A model generated the notes under the pieces. That model did not search any database. It was not told the origin of the DNA and saw nothing but the letters and a program-made list of their open reading frames with translations. This document shows, one piece after another, positions 37,399 to 45,642 of a stretch of DNA of 64,000 nucleotides. The translations under genes were made by a program, and so were the position numbers. This DNA comes from Candidatus Eiseniibacteriota bacterium (GTDB lineage Bacteria; Eisenbacteria; RBG-16-71-46; CAIMUX01): contig JACKCR010000002.1 of NCBI GenBank assembly GCA_020633975.1, positions 2,418,001 to 2,482,000 of the forward strand, read 5' to 3'. Numbering within the stretch: the stretch's first letter is position 1; the number at the start of each line of letters is the position of its first letter.

Positions 37399-38202
37399 CT
37401 AACTCTTGCCGTCTCCCCGGCGACGGATCGTTCCGCGCAACGCGTCCTGGGCGATCGCCTTCACCTCGTCCGAGAAGTTCTTCCGGAGGATCCAGTCGAG
37501 GTACTCCGGATACTCGTCCGCGACTTCACGGAGCGATCGACCCTTGTACTCGCCGAAGTTGAACGTGGGCTCGCCGTCCCGCCAGAAGAAGCGGCGTTCG
37601 CGATCGACGAACCGGTCGTCCCGCCTTCCGAACTGCTCGTCGAGCTGCTCGATGTCTGCGGGAAGCTGGGGATAGTGGTCGAGCTGCGCTACGAGCACCT
37701 CCAGGGTGGCGCGCGTATCCGCGAGCGCACCGTGCGCGCCTTCCAGGTCCCTGCGGCAATAGAACCGGTAGGCGGCGGAGAGATCGCGCGGCTCCATCTT
37801 GTGGTAGATGGCCTGCGCGTCGAGGAGCTTCACGCCTCCCCAGTCCCAATCGACGCGGGCCCTGCGGAACTCTTCGCGCAGCAAGGGCAGGTCGAACCGG
37901 ACGTGGTTGAAGCCAGCGAGGTCGGCCCCCTGGAGGAGGTCGAACACACGGTCCGCGATCTCCGCGAAGGTCGGGGCACTCTGGACCATCTGGTCGTCGA
38001 TCCGATGAACCTGAGTCGCCTCGACCGGAATCGCCATCTCGGGATTGACGTAGGTATGGAACTCTTCCCGGTGCCCGTTCGGGCTCACGCGCAGAACCGC
38101 GATCTCCACGATCCGCTCGAGCGTGACGTCGAGCCCGGTCGCCTCCAGGTCGAGAATGACGAGGGGTCTCTCCAGCCGTAGTCGACCCAGCCCTTGCTCC
38201 AT
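37399..38202 (-). CDS. DEDDh 3'-5' exonuclease with C-terminal DUF3820-like domain
   Basis: 267 residues from ATG 38202, which follows GGAGGAACGG; in-frame starts at 38226 and 38286 are less well placed. Exonuclease motifs of the DnaQ/RNase T type: VILDLEATG (Exo I), GFNHVRFDLPLL (Exo II) and GAHGALADTRAT (Exo III with His). The C-terminal 70 residues (FNFGEYKGRSLREVADEYPEYLDWILRK) match the small domain often appended to such exonucleases in place of a polymerase link. It probably trims DNA or RNA 3' ends in repair or turnover; the substrate cannot be told. Confidence 0.87.
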   Translation of the reverse strand: MEQGLGRLRLERPLVILDLEATGLDVTLERIVEIAVLRVSPNGHREEFHTYVNPEMAIPVEATQVHRIDDQMVQSAPTFAEIADRVFDLLQGADLAGFNHVRFDLPLLREEFRRARVDWDWGGVKLLDAQAIYHKMEPRDLSAAYRFYCRRDLEGAHGALADTRATLEVLVAQLDHYPQLPADIEQLDEQFGRRDDRFVDRERRFFWRDGEPTFNFGEYKGRSLREVADEYPEYLDWILRKNFSDEVKAIAQDALRGTIRRRGDGKS

Positions 38203-38522
38203 CCGTTCCTCCGCTGCGAAACGCATCGCCCGACGCCTGCCCACCTGCGTAGGTCGCCCGGCGACGTCCGGGTCGAGCCCCCGCAACCCTATGCGTTTCC
38301 GTCCCCTCCGTCTTCCCGGAAAAAGCCGCCTACTCCCGGGCCATTTGGTTCGGTAAGGTCTCCGTTCGGCCCAGAGCCGAGACGATCCCGTCGAAGGATT
38401 CGGTCCGCTGAGAACGTTTTCAACGGGCCGTCAGGGTGAACGTGAGACCCGAAAGGGTCGATCACCATGGAGAGCAGGGAAGCTCCCGAGATCCGAACCG
38501 TCATTCACTGAGGACGACTCGC

Positions 38523-40820
38523 ATGCGTGTTCCGCAGATCCGTACTGCCCCCGTGGCGGACATCCAAATCCCAGTCGAGTTCCAGGGACTCTACGACCTG
38601 GCCTACAACCTCTGGTGGACCTGGAACCGGAGAGCCGTCCGGCTCTTCGAACGGATCGATCCCGTGCGCTGGAGCCTCGACCACAACCCGGTCGAACTCC
38701 TCATCAACGTCGAACCGCACCGGTGGGACGGTCTCTTGATGGACGCAGCCTTCGCGGCCGAGTACCAAGCGGTCGTGGAAGAGTTCGAGAGTTACATGGA
38801 GCAGCGCGAAGACACCTGGTTCTCGCGCCGCTACCCCGACTACGAGAAGGGACCGGTCGCCTACTTCTCGACCGAGTTCGGCTGGCACGAGTGCCTCAGC
38901 ATCTACTCGGGCGGCCTCGGCATCCTGGCTGGCGACCACTGCAAGTCGGCGAGCGACCTCGGCATCCCGTTCATCGGCGTCGGCCTGATGTACAAGCGTG
39001 GCTACTTCCACCAGACCATCGACGCGGACGGCCATCAGCAGCATCACTACGAAGTGTTCGACTTCCGTCGTCTTCCGATCCTTCCCGCGACGACGCCGAG
39101 CGGACGACAGGTTCAGGTGACGGTGCCGCTGCCGGGCCGCGAAGTGCATCTCCGTATCTGGAAGGCTTCGGTGGGTCGCGTTCCCGTCCTTCTGCTCGAC
39201 AGTGACGTTCCTCAGAACCATCCTGCTGACCGTCCGATCACCTCGATCCTCTACATCCGTGGCCGGGAGATGCGTCTCTGTCAGGAGATGCTGCTCGGAA
39301 TGGGCGGCGTGCGCGCGCTCGGCACCCTGGGGATCGAGCCTGGTGTTTGGCATCTCAACGAAGGGCATTCCGCGCTCCTCGTGCTCGAGAGAATCGACCA
39401 GGAACTCTCGAAGCGTGGCGAGTCCGGAGACGACGCGTTCGCAGCAAGCCTCGGTTCGATTCGCAACAACACCGTCTTCACGACGCACACACCGGTCCCC
39501 GCCGGGAACGAGTCGTTCGACCTCGATCTCGTCGAACGGTATCTCGCCGAGCGTGCCGCGGAGTGGAAGCTGAGCGAGGCGACCCTACGGAATCTGGGGG
39601 CGCCGGACTCGAACGGGAAGGACACGGCAACTGCCGCCGCCCCCGCGGAGCAGAAGTCCGTGGCCGCGGGCACGGACGGAATCGCGGCGCCCACTCCGGA
39701 AGAAGAGGGCGGGAACCGCGACTTCCCTTCCCCACCTCCTCCGCCGGTGCCGCAGTTCAACCTGACCGCGTTCGCCATCCGGTCGAGCCACTTCGTCAAC
39801 GGTGTGAGCGAACTCCACGGACGCGTGGCCCAGGATCTGTGGCAACACGTCGCCGGAACGCCCGAGTCCGAACGTCCCGACGTTTCGATCGGTCATGTCA
39901 CGAACGGCGTGCATGCGCCTACGTGGATCGGCCCGGAACTGAACCGTCTCCTCGGCGCTCATCTGGGGATGGGCTTCGCGCACAACCTGGATCACCCGGG
40001 ATTCGCGGAAGCAGTCCGCAACATTCCGGACCAAGACCTCTGGACCGCGCATGTGGAGCAGAAGCGTCGACTGATCCACGAGGTCCGTCACCGGATCCGG
40101 GAGCAGTTCGCGCGCCACGGCCGGAACCCGTCTGTCCTTCGAAACGTGGACTCGCTACTCGACGAGGACACGTTCACCATCGGGTTCGCCCGCCGCTTCG
40201 CGACCTACAAGCGCGCGGCGCTCATCTTCTCGCAGAGCGATCGTCTCCGCGACATGCTGACGAACACGGACCGTCCGGTGCAGGTGCTCTTCGCTGGAAA
40301 GGCGCACCCGGCAGACCGTCCGGGCCAGGCGATCATCCAGGAGATCTTCCAGAAGTCTCTCGGAGCCGAGTTCGCGCAGCGGATCGTCTTCCTCGAGGAC
40401 TACGACATGCGGGTGGGACGCCATCTCGTCCAGGGTGTCGACCTCTGGCTCAACAACCCACGTCGTCCTCTCGAAGCGAGCGGGACGAGTGGAATGAAAG
40501 CGGCGCTCAACGGCGTGCTCAACTTCTCGGTGCTCGACGGCTGGTGGTGCGAAGGGTTCGACCCGTCTCACGGTTGGGCTCTCGGCGAGGAGAAGGAGTA
40601 TCTCGATCCGGTCGAGCAGGACCGCGAGGACGCCGAATCGCTCTACCGAGTGCTGTCGGAAGAGATCGTTCCGAGCTATTACGACCGCGACGAGGCCGGC
40701 GTTCCGCACGCGTGGATCGGCCGGATGAAGGAAGCTCTGGCCCAGCTCGGGCCTACCTTCAACACGGCGCGCATGGTCCGGGAGTACGTCGAGAAGTACT
40801 ACTTGCCGGCATCGAAGTAG
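38523..40820 (+). CDS. glgP: Alpha-glucan phosphorylase with N-terminal DUF3417
   Basis: 765 residues from ATG 38523 (MRVPQIRTAP), with GAGG upstream. The N-terminus LAYNLWWTWNRRAVRLFERIDP is the DUF3417 signature of the short bacterial glucan phosphorylases. Catalytic core: YFSTEFGWHECLSIYSGGLGILAGDHCKSASDLG, and PLP-lysine region EASGTSGMKAALNGVLNFS. It releases glucose-1-phosphate from glycogen- or maltodextrin-type glucans. A low-complexity insertion (about residues 365-415: Ala/Thr/Pro/Glu, ending SPPPPPVP) interrupts the mid-region. It is followed by a convergent GT-C gene. The upstream gap has no clear promoter. Confidence 0.93.
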   Translation: MRVPQIRTAPVADIQIPVEFQGLYDLAYNLWWTWNRRAVRLFERIDPVRWSLDHNPVELLINVEPHRWDGLLMDAAFAAEYQAVVEEFESYMEQREDTWFSRRYPDYEKGPVAYFSTEFGWHECLSIYSGGLGILAGDHCKSASDLGIPFIGVGLMYKRGYFHQTIDADGHQQHHYEVFDFRRLPILPATTPSGRQVQVTVPLPGREVHLRIWKASVGRVPVLLLDSDVPQNHPADRPITSILYIRGREMRLCQEMLLGMGGVRALGTLGIEPGVWHLNEGHSALLVLERIDQELSKRGESGDDAFAASLGSIRNNTVFTTHTPVPAGNESFDLDLVERYLAERAAEWKLSEATLRNLGAPDSNGKDTATAAAPAEQKSVAAGTDGIAAPTPEEEGGNRDFPSPPPPPVPQFNLTAFAIRSSHFVNGVSELHGRVAQDLWQHVAGTPESERPDVSIGHVTNGVHAPTWIGPELNRLLGAHLGMGFAHNLDHPGFAEAVRNIPDQDLWTAHVEQKRRLIHEVRHRIREQFARHGRNPSVLRNVDSLLDEDTFTIGFARRFATYKRAALIFSQSDRLRDMLTNTDRPVQVLFAGKAHPADRPGQAIIQEIFQKSLGAEFAQRIVFLEDYDMRVGRHLVQGVDLWLNNPRRPLEASGTSGMKAALNGVLNFSVLDGWWCEGFDPSHGWALGEEKEYLDPVEQDREDAESLYRVLSEEIVPSYYDRDEAGVPHAWIGRMKEALAQLGPTFNTARMVREYVEKYYLPASK

Positions 40821-40969
40821 ACGGAGGGAGCACTGGACCCGGGGCTCTGCGCGCGGTGCGTCCATGCGCGACGTGTCGAAACCCGTCGGGGCTCCGCATT
40901 CTGGCTGTGCGGGTACGCCGCGGTCGATCCTTCGTACGCCAAGTATCCGCGGCTTCCCGTCTGGTCCTG

Positions 40970-40987
40970 CCCGGCGTTCAAGCCGGG
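40970..40987. terminator. Small hairpin at convergent ends of glgP and GT-C gene
   Basis: CCCGGC, loop GTTCAA and GCCGGG (40970-40987) give a 6-bp stem that overlaps the stop codon of the minus-strand gene. A weak candidate for bidirectional termination. Confidence 0.3.
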
Positions 40988-42708
40988 GTCGGAATGAGCC
41001 GGTAGACCCTGCCTCTGGTCCGCTCGCCTCGAGTGCGGAACCCAAGGAGCCAGGAGTCCGTCCTGCGGACGCCCAGTTCGTAGGCCAGCGCATACTCTCG
41101 CCTCAGCGGATGGGCGTCCCAGTACCACTCTCCGTAGTAGAGACTCCCGACCAAGACGAACTCCGGCCTCGCGTCCGGATCCCGATTCTCTACGAGGTTC
41201 AGGACGGGCGCACGGAGGAAGGGGAACGGCGGGTGGTCGCTCGGTTCGGGCCGATCGAAGATCCCGAGCACTGCGGGGTGACCGTGCTCGGTTCGGAAAG
41301 TAGCGAGTTCGTCGGCCCAGACACGGGCCGGCGCGAGCCACGCCTCGTCCGAAAGGGAGTCCCGGGCGAAGATCGCAAAGAAGAGGATTCCGGGCGCGAG
41401 GAGCGCGAACGTCAATCCCTTCGCGACCGCGGGTCGAGCCCTTCGTACGACGTACTGGAAGAGCACCACCCACCCGATCCCGGCAAAGAGACAGAGCCAC
41501 GGCCCGAGGAAGATCATGTGACGAACCCGGCCGTCCGTACTCCCGACGCCGAGCAGCAGCACCCAGAACGCGAGAGACAACCTGCGGAGGAAGCCGCGTC
41601 CGCGAATGAGCTGCCAAAGCGAGCCTACGGCGCCGAGGATCCCGAGCGGGAACGAGTATCCGCGCACCAAGAGCTCTCGCAGAGTGTGCCACCCCTTTCC
41701 GATGTCGAGGACACCGTGGCCACTCCCTCCTGAAGACCCCATCTGGAGGACGGTCCGGAGGTATTGCTCCGGCGACACGAGGACGTACGGGTTCGTCACG
41801 ACGACGGCAACCGTCATCGAAGCCAACACCAGACCGAGTCGGCGCCAGAAGCGGAGCCCCGGCCGTTCCCAGAGCACGATCGGAAAGAGAATCCCTGCGG
41901 CAGCGGAGACGAGGCTACTTCCCGCCGCCATCCCCATGCAGAGCCCACTCGCGGCGAGCCACCTCGTGCATTGCGTTCGCGAATGTCCGTGAAGAGCGTA
42001 GGTCGCCGCGAACACCCAGAACGCGGCGTAGACATGAGGCTTGCTGACCAACGCTTGGGTGAGCGGCTGCGTCGAGGTCACCCAGACCACCATCGCCAGC
42101 GTCGCCGCCTCCCGCGTGCACTCGCGATTCCGTGCCCAGGCGAGAAGGAGTAACGCGACGCCGAGGAATGCGAGGAGACTGGGAAGTCGCCCAGCCAGAT
42201 ACATCCGCGCGACCTGCTCCGGATGGTCGACAGCTTCCGTGGCATCGCGAGGGGCATCGAGCCAACCCACCGTTTCCCACGCGAGGAGCGTCGCACCCAC
42301 GAGATAGAGGTAGGCGCCTCCGTACATGAAACCGCGAGGATCGAGGTCTCCATGTCTCGGATCCATCCGGGCCAACGCGATGTACGGCTTTCGCTCGTCG
42401 ACCGCACTGCTCGAAAGCAGGAATCGGCGCACCGCGCGGAGTTTCTCGACGTCACTCAGCTCCGCGCCGATCTCCGTCGCCCGATGCCCGGGAACGAGCA
42501 CTCCCTGCTCGAGTTGCTCGGCCGCAAACTGGTCGGCCTCGTCCCGCTGCTCGAAGTAGCTGGACGTGAGACTCCGGATCTCGGCGAGTTCACCCGAGGT
42601 CAGCTCTGTACCGTGGAGAAGGAGTTCGTTTCGCTCCCGGCTGGGCAGCCCCCACCTCATGCTCCCGATCAAGACGGCCGTGACGATGAGGAGGACGAGG
42701 CTGCGCAC
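40978..42708 (-). CDS. GT-C type membrane glycosyltransferase-like protein
   Basis: 576 residues from GTG 42708, five nt after the histidine-kinase stop; the ATG at 42843 would lie inside that gene. About ten to twelve hydrophobic segments, e.g. SLVLLIVTAVLIGSMRW, LPSLLAFLGVALLLLAW, and LVLASMTVAVVVTNPYVLV. An early loop contains DPRGFMYGGAYLYLVG, similar in placement to the acidic motif region of dolichyl/polyprenyl mannosyltransferases (PMT/ArnT-like). It ends with a soluble segment. Substrate unknown. Third gene of a minus-strand operon with the LysM/LAS protein and the histidine kinase. Confidence 0.72.
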   Translation of the reverse strand: MRSLVLLIVTAVLIGSMRWGLPSRERNELLLHGTELTSGELAEIRSLTSSYFEQRDEADQFAAEQLEQGVLVPGHRATEIGAELSDVEKLRAVRRFLLSSSAVDERKPYIALARMDPRHGDLDPRGFMYGGAYLYLVGATLLAWETVGWLDAPRDATEAVDHPEQVARMYLAGRLPSLLAFLGVALLLLAWARNRECTREAATLAMVVWVTSTQPLTQALVSKPHVYAAFWVFAATYALHGHSRTQCTRWLAASGLCMGMAAGSSLVSAAAGILFPIVLWERPGLRFWRRLGLVLASMTVAVVVTNPYVLVSPEQYLRTVLQMGSSGGSGHGVLDIGKGWHTLRELLVRGYSFPLGILGAVGSLWQLIRGRGFLRRLSLAFWVLLLGVGSTDGRVRHMIFLGPWLCLFAGIGWVVLFQYVVRRARPAVAKGLTFALLAPGILFFAIFARDSLSDEAWLAPARVWADELATFRTEHGHPAVLGIFDRPEPSDHPPFPFLRAPVLNLVENRDPDARPEFVLVGSLYYGEWYWDAHPLRREYALAYELGVRRTDSWLLGFRTRGERTRGRVYRLIPTPA

Positions 42709-42712
42709 GCCG

Positions 42713-43900
42713 CTACCCGAGTGGGAGCGTGAACGAGATCGTGGTGCCTTGACCCGAAGATTCGCGTACCCAGATCTCGCCGCCGTGGAGCTCGGTGATC
42801 CTCCGGCACATTGCGAGACCGAGTCCGTTGCCCGGAGATGCACTCACACTTGCCCCGCGCACGAACGGCAAGAAGACCGATTCGTGGAGGTGTTCGGGGA
42901 TCCCGATCCCGTTGTCGGAAACGTCGACCCGAACGAAGTCTCCCTCCCGGCACGCGCTCACGCGGACCTGGGGCGCGTGGCCGCGAACATAGCGGAGACC
43001 GTTGTCGATCACGTTGTGGAGCAAGGAGACGAGGAGCGTGCGGTCGGCGAGAACCGTCGGCATCGGGCCGTACTGCAGGCACTGGTTCGCTTCCGAACCC
43101 ACGAGCTCCGCCACTTCGGAGACGACATCGTCCACCGGGACGGGACGCATGCGGAGAGATTCACGTCCGAGCGTCGCGAGCTGGAAGAGTCCGTCACTCA
43201 GCACGTCGAGCTTGTGAACCTGATTCCGGAGAGCGAGGAGGCACTCGAGCTGGTCCTTCCGGAGCCGACCGTCGTCGCCTTGAAGAAGCATCTCGACCAC
43301 GAGGTTCATCGTCCTGAGAGGCCCCTGGATATCGTGGGCCGCCGTCCGCGTGAACAGCTCGAGGTCTTGCACTCGGCGTCTCAGCCGAACGACTTCGGAG
43401 TTCCGCCTACACGCAGCGCCGATCGCCTTCCAGAGCCTGGGCGCGAGCGGCGTCGTCTTCTCGAGGACGTCATCTGCGCCGAGCGCGACGGCATCGGTGG
43501 CGAGCGCGTCGGCGGCGAAGTCGGGACCGGCTGGTGGGTCGAACGAGACCGTGCTTCCGTCACCTAGAGTCTCGACTGCCCGGGTACCTCGAGGATTCTC
43601 GCTCGTCGAGGCCACGAGCGCGATGACCGGTAGTGAACCCGCCACGCTTCGGGCCTGCTCCAGGAGTTCGAGACGCCCGTCCGCCCCCCCTTCGAGGTCG
43701 ACCACGATGGCCGAGTGGGGCCCGTCGCCTGCAAGGTCTTTGAGGGCGCCCACGCTGTCCGCGACCCGGATCGTGGGTGCAGTGCCATGATGCCCCGCGG
43801 TGAGCATTCTTCGTGCGAACACCGTTCGATCGGGGTCCGGCTCGAGCAACAAGATGGAGGGGGCCGCGCCTTCCGTTTCGGAAGACAGCTCGCGAAGCAT
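42713..43900 (-). CDS. Soluble hybrid-like histidine kinase with divergent receiver domain
   Basis: 395 residues from ATG 43900 (AAAGGA upstream). No membrane segment. Residues 13-175 resemble a receiver domain: ILLLEPDPD, phosphoacceptor-like VVDLEGG, and a late VLEKT lysine, but with an insertion of about 40 residues before that lysine. Then HisKA with TAAHDIQGPLRTMNLVVEML (phospho-His), and the HATPase with N-box NVIDNGLRY, DNGIGIP and GNGLGLAMC. The HDxQxPLR type of H-box is shared with phytochrome-like kinases. No cognate regulator is in view. Neighbours are cell-envelope genes on both sides, so envelope signalling is possible but unproven. Confidence 0.87.
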   Translation of the reverse strand: MLRELSSETEGAAPSILLLEPDPDRTVFARRMLTAGHHGTAPTIRVADSVGALKDLAGDGPHSAIVVDLEGGADGRLELLEQARSVAGSLPVIALVASTSENPRGTRAVETLGDGSTVSFDPPAGPDFAADALATDAVALGADDVLEKTTPLAPRLWKAIGAACRRNSEVVRLRRRVQDLELFTRTAAHDIQGPLRTMNLVVEMLLQGDDGRLRKDQLECLLALRNQVHKLDVLSDGLFQLATLGRESLRMRPVPVDDVVSEVAELVGSEANQCLQYGPMPTVLADRTLLVSLLHNVIDNGLRYVRGHAPQVRVSACREGDFVRVDVSDNGIGIPEHLHESVFLPFVRGASVSASPGNGLGLAMCRRITELHGGEIWVRESSGQGTTISFTLPLG

Positions 43901-43959
43901 AGGTGCTGTCCTTTGGCGAGAATCCGGACCGGGTCGAGAAGAGGCCGAGACGAACAGGG

Positions 43960-44706
43960 TCAGCGGATGCGAAGCACTTGGCCTACGCGAATCTCCGCCG
44001 AGTTCAGGTCGTTGAGCCTCTTGATCGCCGTCACGCTGGTTTCGTACCGACGAGCGAGGTCCCACAAAGTGTCTCCGTCCGCGACGCGGTGCGTCACGGA
44101 TCGCTCTTTCGTATTCCGCTGGAGCGCCTCTACGTATTGCTCGTACTGCTGCGGAAAGAGAGCGACGTGGTAGTGCGGCGGCCGGCGTTCCTTGGTCGCC
44201 TCCAGGATTCCCTTCCGCTCCAGATCCAGCAGCACGTTCTCGAGCCAGCGACGGGCCGCTCGGTTCTTGCTGATGCGGATGTCTGCCGCCATGCCTGTGG
44301 GATGGACGGAAAGGGAAGATGCGTTGTAGGGCTGCGCAGAAATGGGACGCGTGAGACTGGTGATGACGAGCTTCTCTCCGGTTGCGTCCCGATACTGCTG
44401 GGAGAGGCGCTCGATGAAGAGCTTGAGCGCAGGGCGGGCGTACGGGTAGCTGACACCCGAGAGCTCGTAGTTACGATCGCCCGAGACGCGTTCGAGCAGC
44501 TTGCTGTCGACGAACTTCCGAACCTGGGCGCTATTGCGGAGGAACGTGTAGTCGTGCTGCCGGGCCACGCGGTTCTGCTTCATCATCGAGTCGCGGGAAC
44601 CGTTCAAACTCGCGCCCAGCACTGGTCCCACGTCGGTGGAGGACCAAATCCAGAGCATACAAAGGAAAAGTCCGACTCTCCGGAGGAGGTGCGGCTTCCT
44701 CGTCAC
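43960..44706 (-). CDS. Secreted LAS-peptidase-like (DUF5715) protein with C-terminal LysM
   Basis: 248 residues from GTG 44706. Signal segment at about 10-30 (VGLFLCMLWIWSSTDVGPVLGA). The central domain contains TSLTRP, then SVHPTGMAADIRI and HYHVALFP. These are the SxHxxGxAxD and HxH zinc-ligand motifs of LAS/M15-type murein peptidases, consistent with DUF5715. Residues about 203-248 are a LysM domain (HRVADGDTLWDLARRYETSVTAIKRLNDL), which binds peptidoglycan. The likely role is peptidoglycan remodelling in the periplasm. It heads the operon with the histidine kinase (59-nt gap). Confidence 0.82.
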   Translation of the reverse strand: MTRKPHLLRRVGLFLCMLWIWSSTDVGPVLGASLNGSRDSMMKQNRVARQHDYTFLRNSAQVRKFVDSKLLERVSGDRNYELSGVSYPYARPALKLFIERLSQQYRDATGEKLVITSLTRPISAQPYNASSLSVHPTGMAADIRISKNRAARRWLENVLLDLERKGILEATKERRPPHYHVALFPQQYEQYVEALQRNTKERSVTHRVADGDTLWDLARRYETSVTAIKRLNDLNSAEIRVGQVLRIR

Positions 44707-45037
44707 GACGGTCTACTCCTATCCGGTACGCAGATCGCTCCGCAGCGGTACTTCGGCGGTAGGTCTGGTCCTCGGGTTTTCCAGGCCCCTGCCCCGCTCG
44801 GTCGCGACTCCGTGAGGAAAACGACGCTTCCCTGCTTCGTTCCTGCGGTAAAGTATGCGCTGTTCGTCTCTTAGGCAAGCCCAGATCACAGATTCCTCGA
44901 ACGGGATCGGAGCTCACCGCTTCTGCTCCGGATATCGGCCAAGGACGTGTGGGCATTCACCCCCAAAATGGAGGAACCCGGGGTACGGGTCGACTCCCCC
45001 AGGTCGCTGGGTAGGCCGTCAACCCCGGAAGTCACGG
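44707..45037. other. Divergent promoter region, 331 bases
   Basis: Lies between the starts of the LysM gene (minus) and the DUF445 gene (plus). It should hold two promoters. An AT-richer spot, GGTAAAGTATG near 44848, may contribute a -10. No gene seen. Confidence 0.5.
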
Positions 45038-45604
45038 ATGGATCCAAGGTTTCTCGTCTTCCCCGTCGTGGGCGCGATCATCGGCGCCGTCACGAACCAG
45101 ATCGCCATCAAGATGCTGTTTCGCCCCTACCAGCCGGTGTACCTCGGGTCCTGGCGCCTCCCCCTCACCCCGGGGGTCATTCCGGCGCAACGAGGCACCA
45201 TCGCCAAGAACATCGCCGAGACGTTCGAGGCCCAACTCTTCTCCGGAGACGAGATCCACCGGTTCCTCACCGGGCCCAAGGCCCGGGAGGCGGTGGAGGG
45301 CAAAGTCGACGAGATGATCACCGGCCTCGGACCGATCGGAGCGATGGCGCGGGGCTTTCAGCCCACCATCGTCGAGAAGCTCCTGGTCGGCATGGAGGAA
45401 CTCGCCGACGAGGCCATCGCCCACGGGGGCGAATTCGACATCGGCAAGCGGATCGAGGACAAGATCAACGCCATGGACATCCGCGAACTCGAGCGGCTCG
45501 TCCTCGGCTTCTCGAGCAAGCAGTTCCGACACATCACGTTCTTCGGAGGCGTGCTCGGGTTCGCGATCGGAATCGTCCAGGCGATCTTGGCCGCGGTGCT
45601 CTGA
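45038..45604 (+). CDS. DUF445 family membrane protein
   Basis: 188 residues from ATG 45038. Starts with a membrane segment FLVFPVVGAIIGAVTNQIAIKMLFRPY; the TNxxAIKMLFRP motif is the DUF445 hallmark. Then PLTPGVIPAQRGTIAKNIAETF, a helical middle, and a second membrane segment at the C-terminus (GGVLGFAIGIVQAILAAVL). Two-helix bacterial members of this family have no established function. It is shorter than many members (about 200-400). No convincing ribosome site; the start is set by the conserved N-terminus. Confidence 0.85.
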   Translation: MDPRFLVFPVVGAIIGAVTNQIAIKMLFRPYQPVYLGSWRLPLTPGVIPAQRGTIAKNIAETFEAQLFSGDEIHRFLTGPKAREAVEGKVDEMITGLGPIGAMARGFQPTIVEKLLVGMEELADEAIAHGGEFDIGKRIEDKINAMDIRELERLVLGFSSKQFRHITFFGGVLGFAIGIVQAILAAVL

Positions 45605-45642
45605 GAGTGACGGGAGGCGCCGATGCCGAGACGCGACGGCCC

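Noticed and set aside
36346-38181. 611-residue plus-strand open frame
   Set aside because: Antisense to the HDOD and exonuclease genes; no motif of its own.
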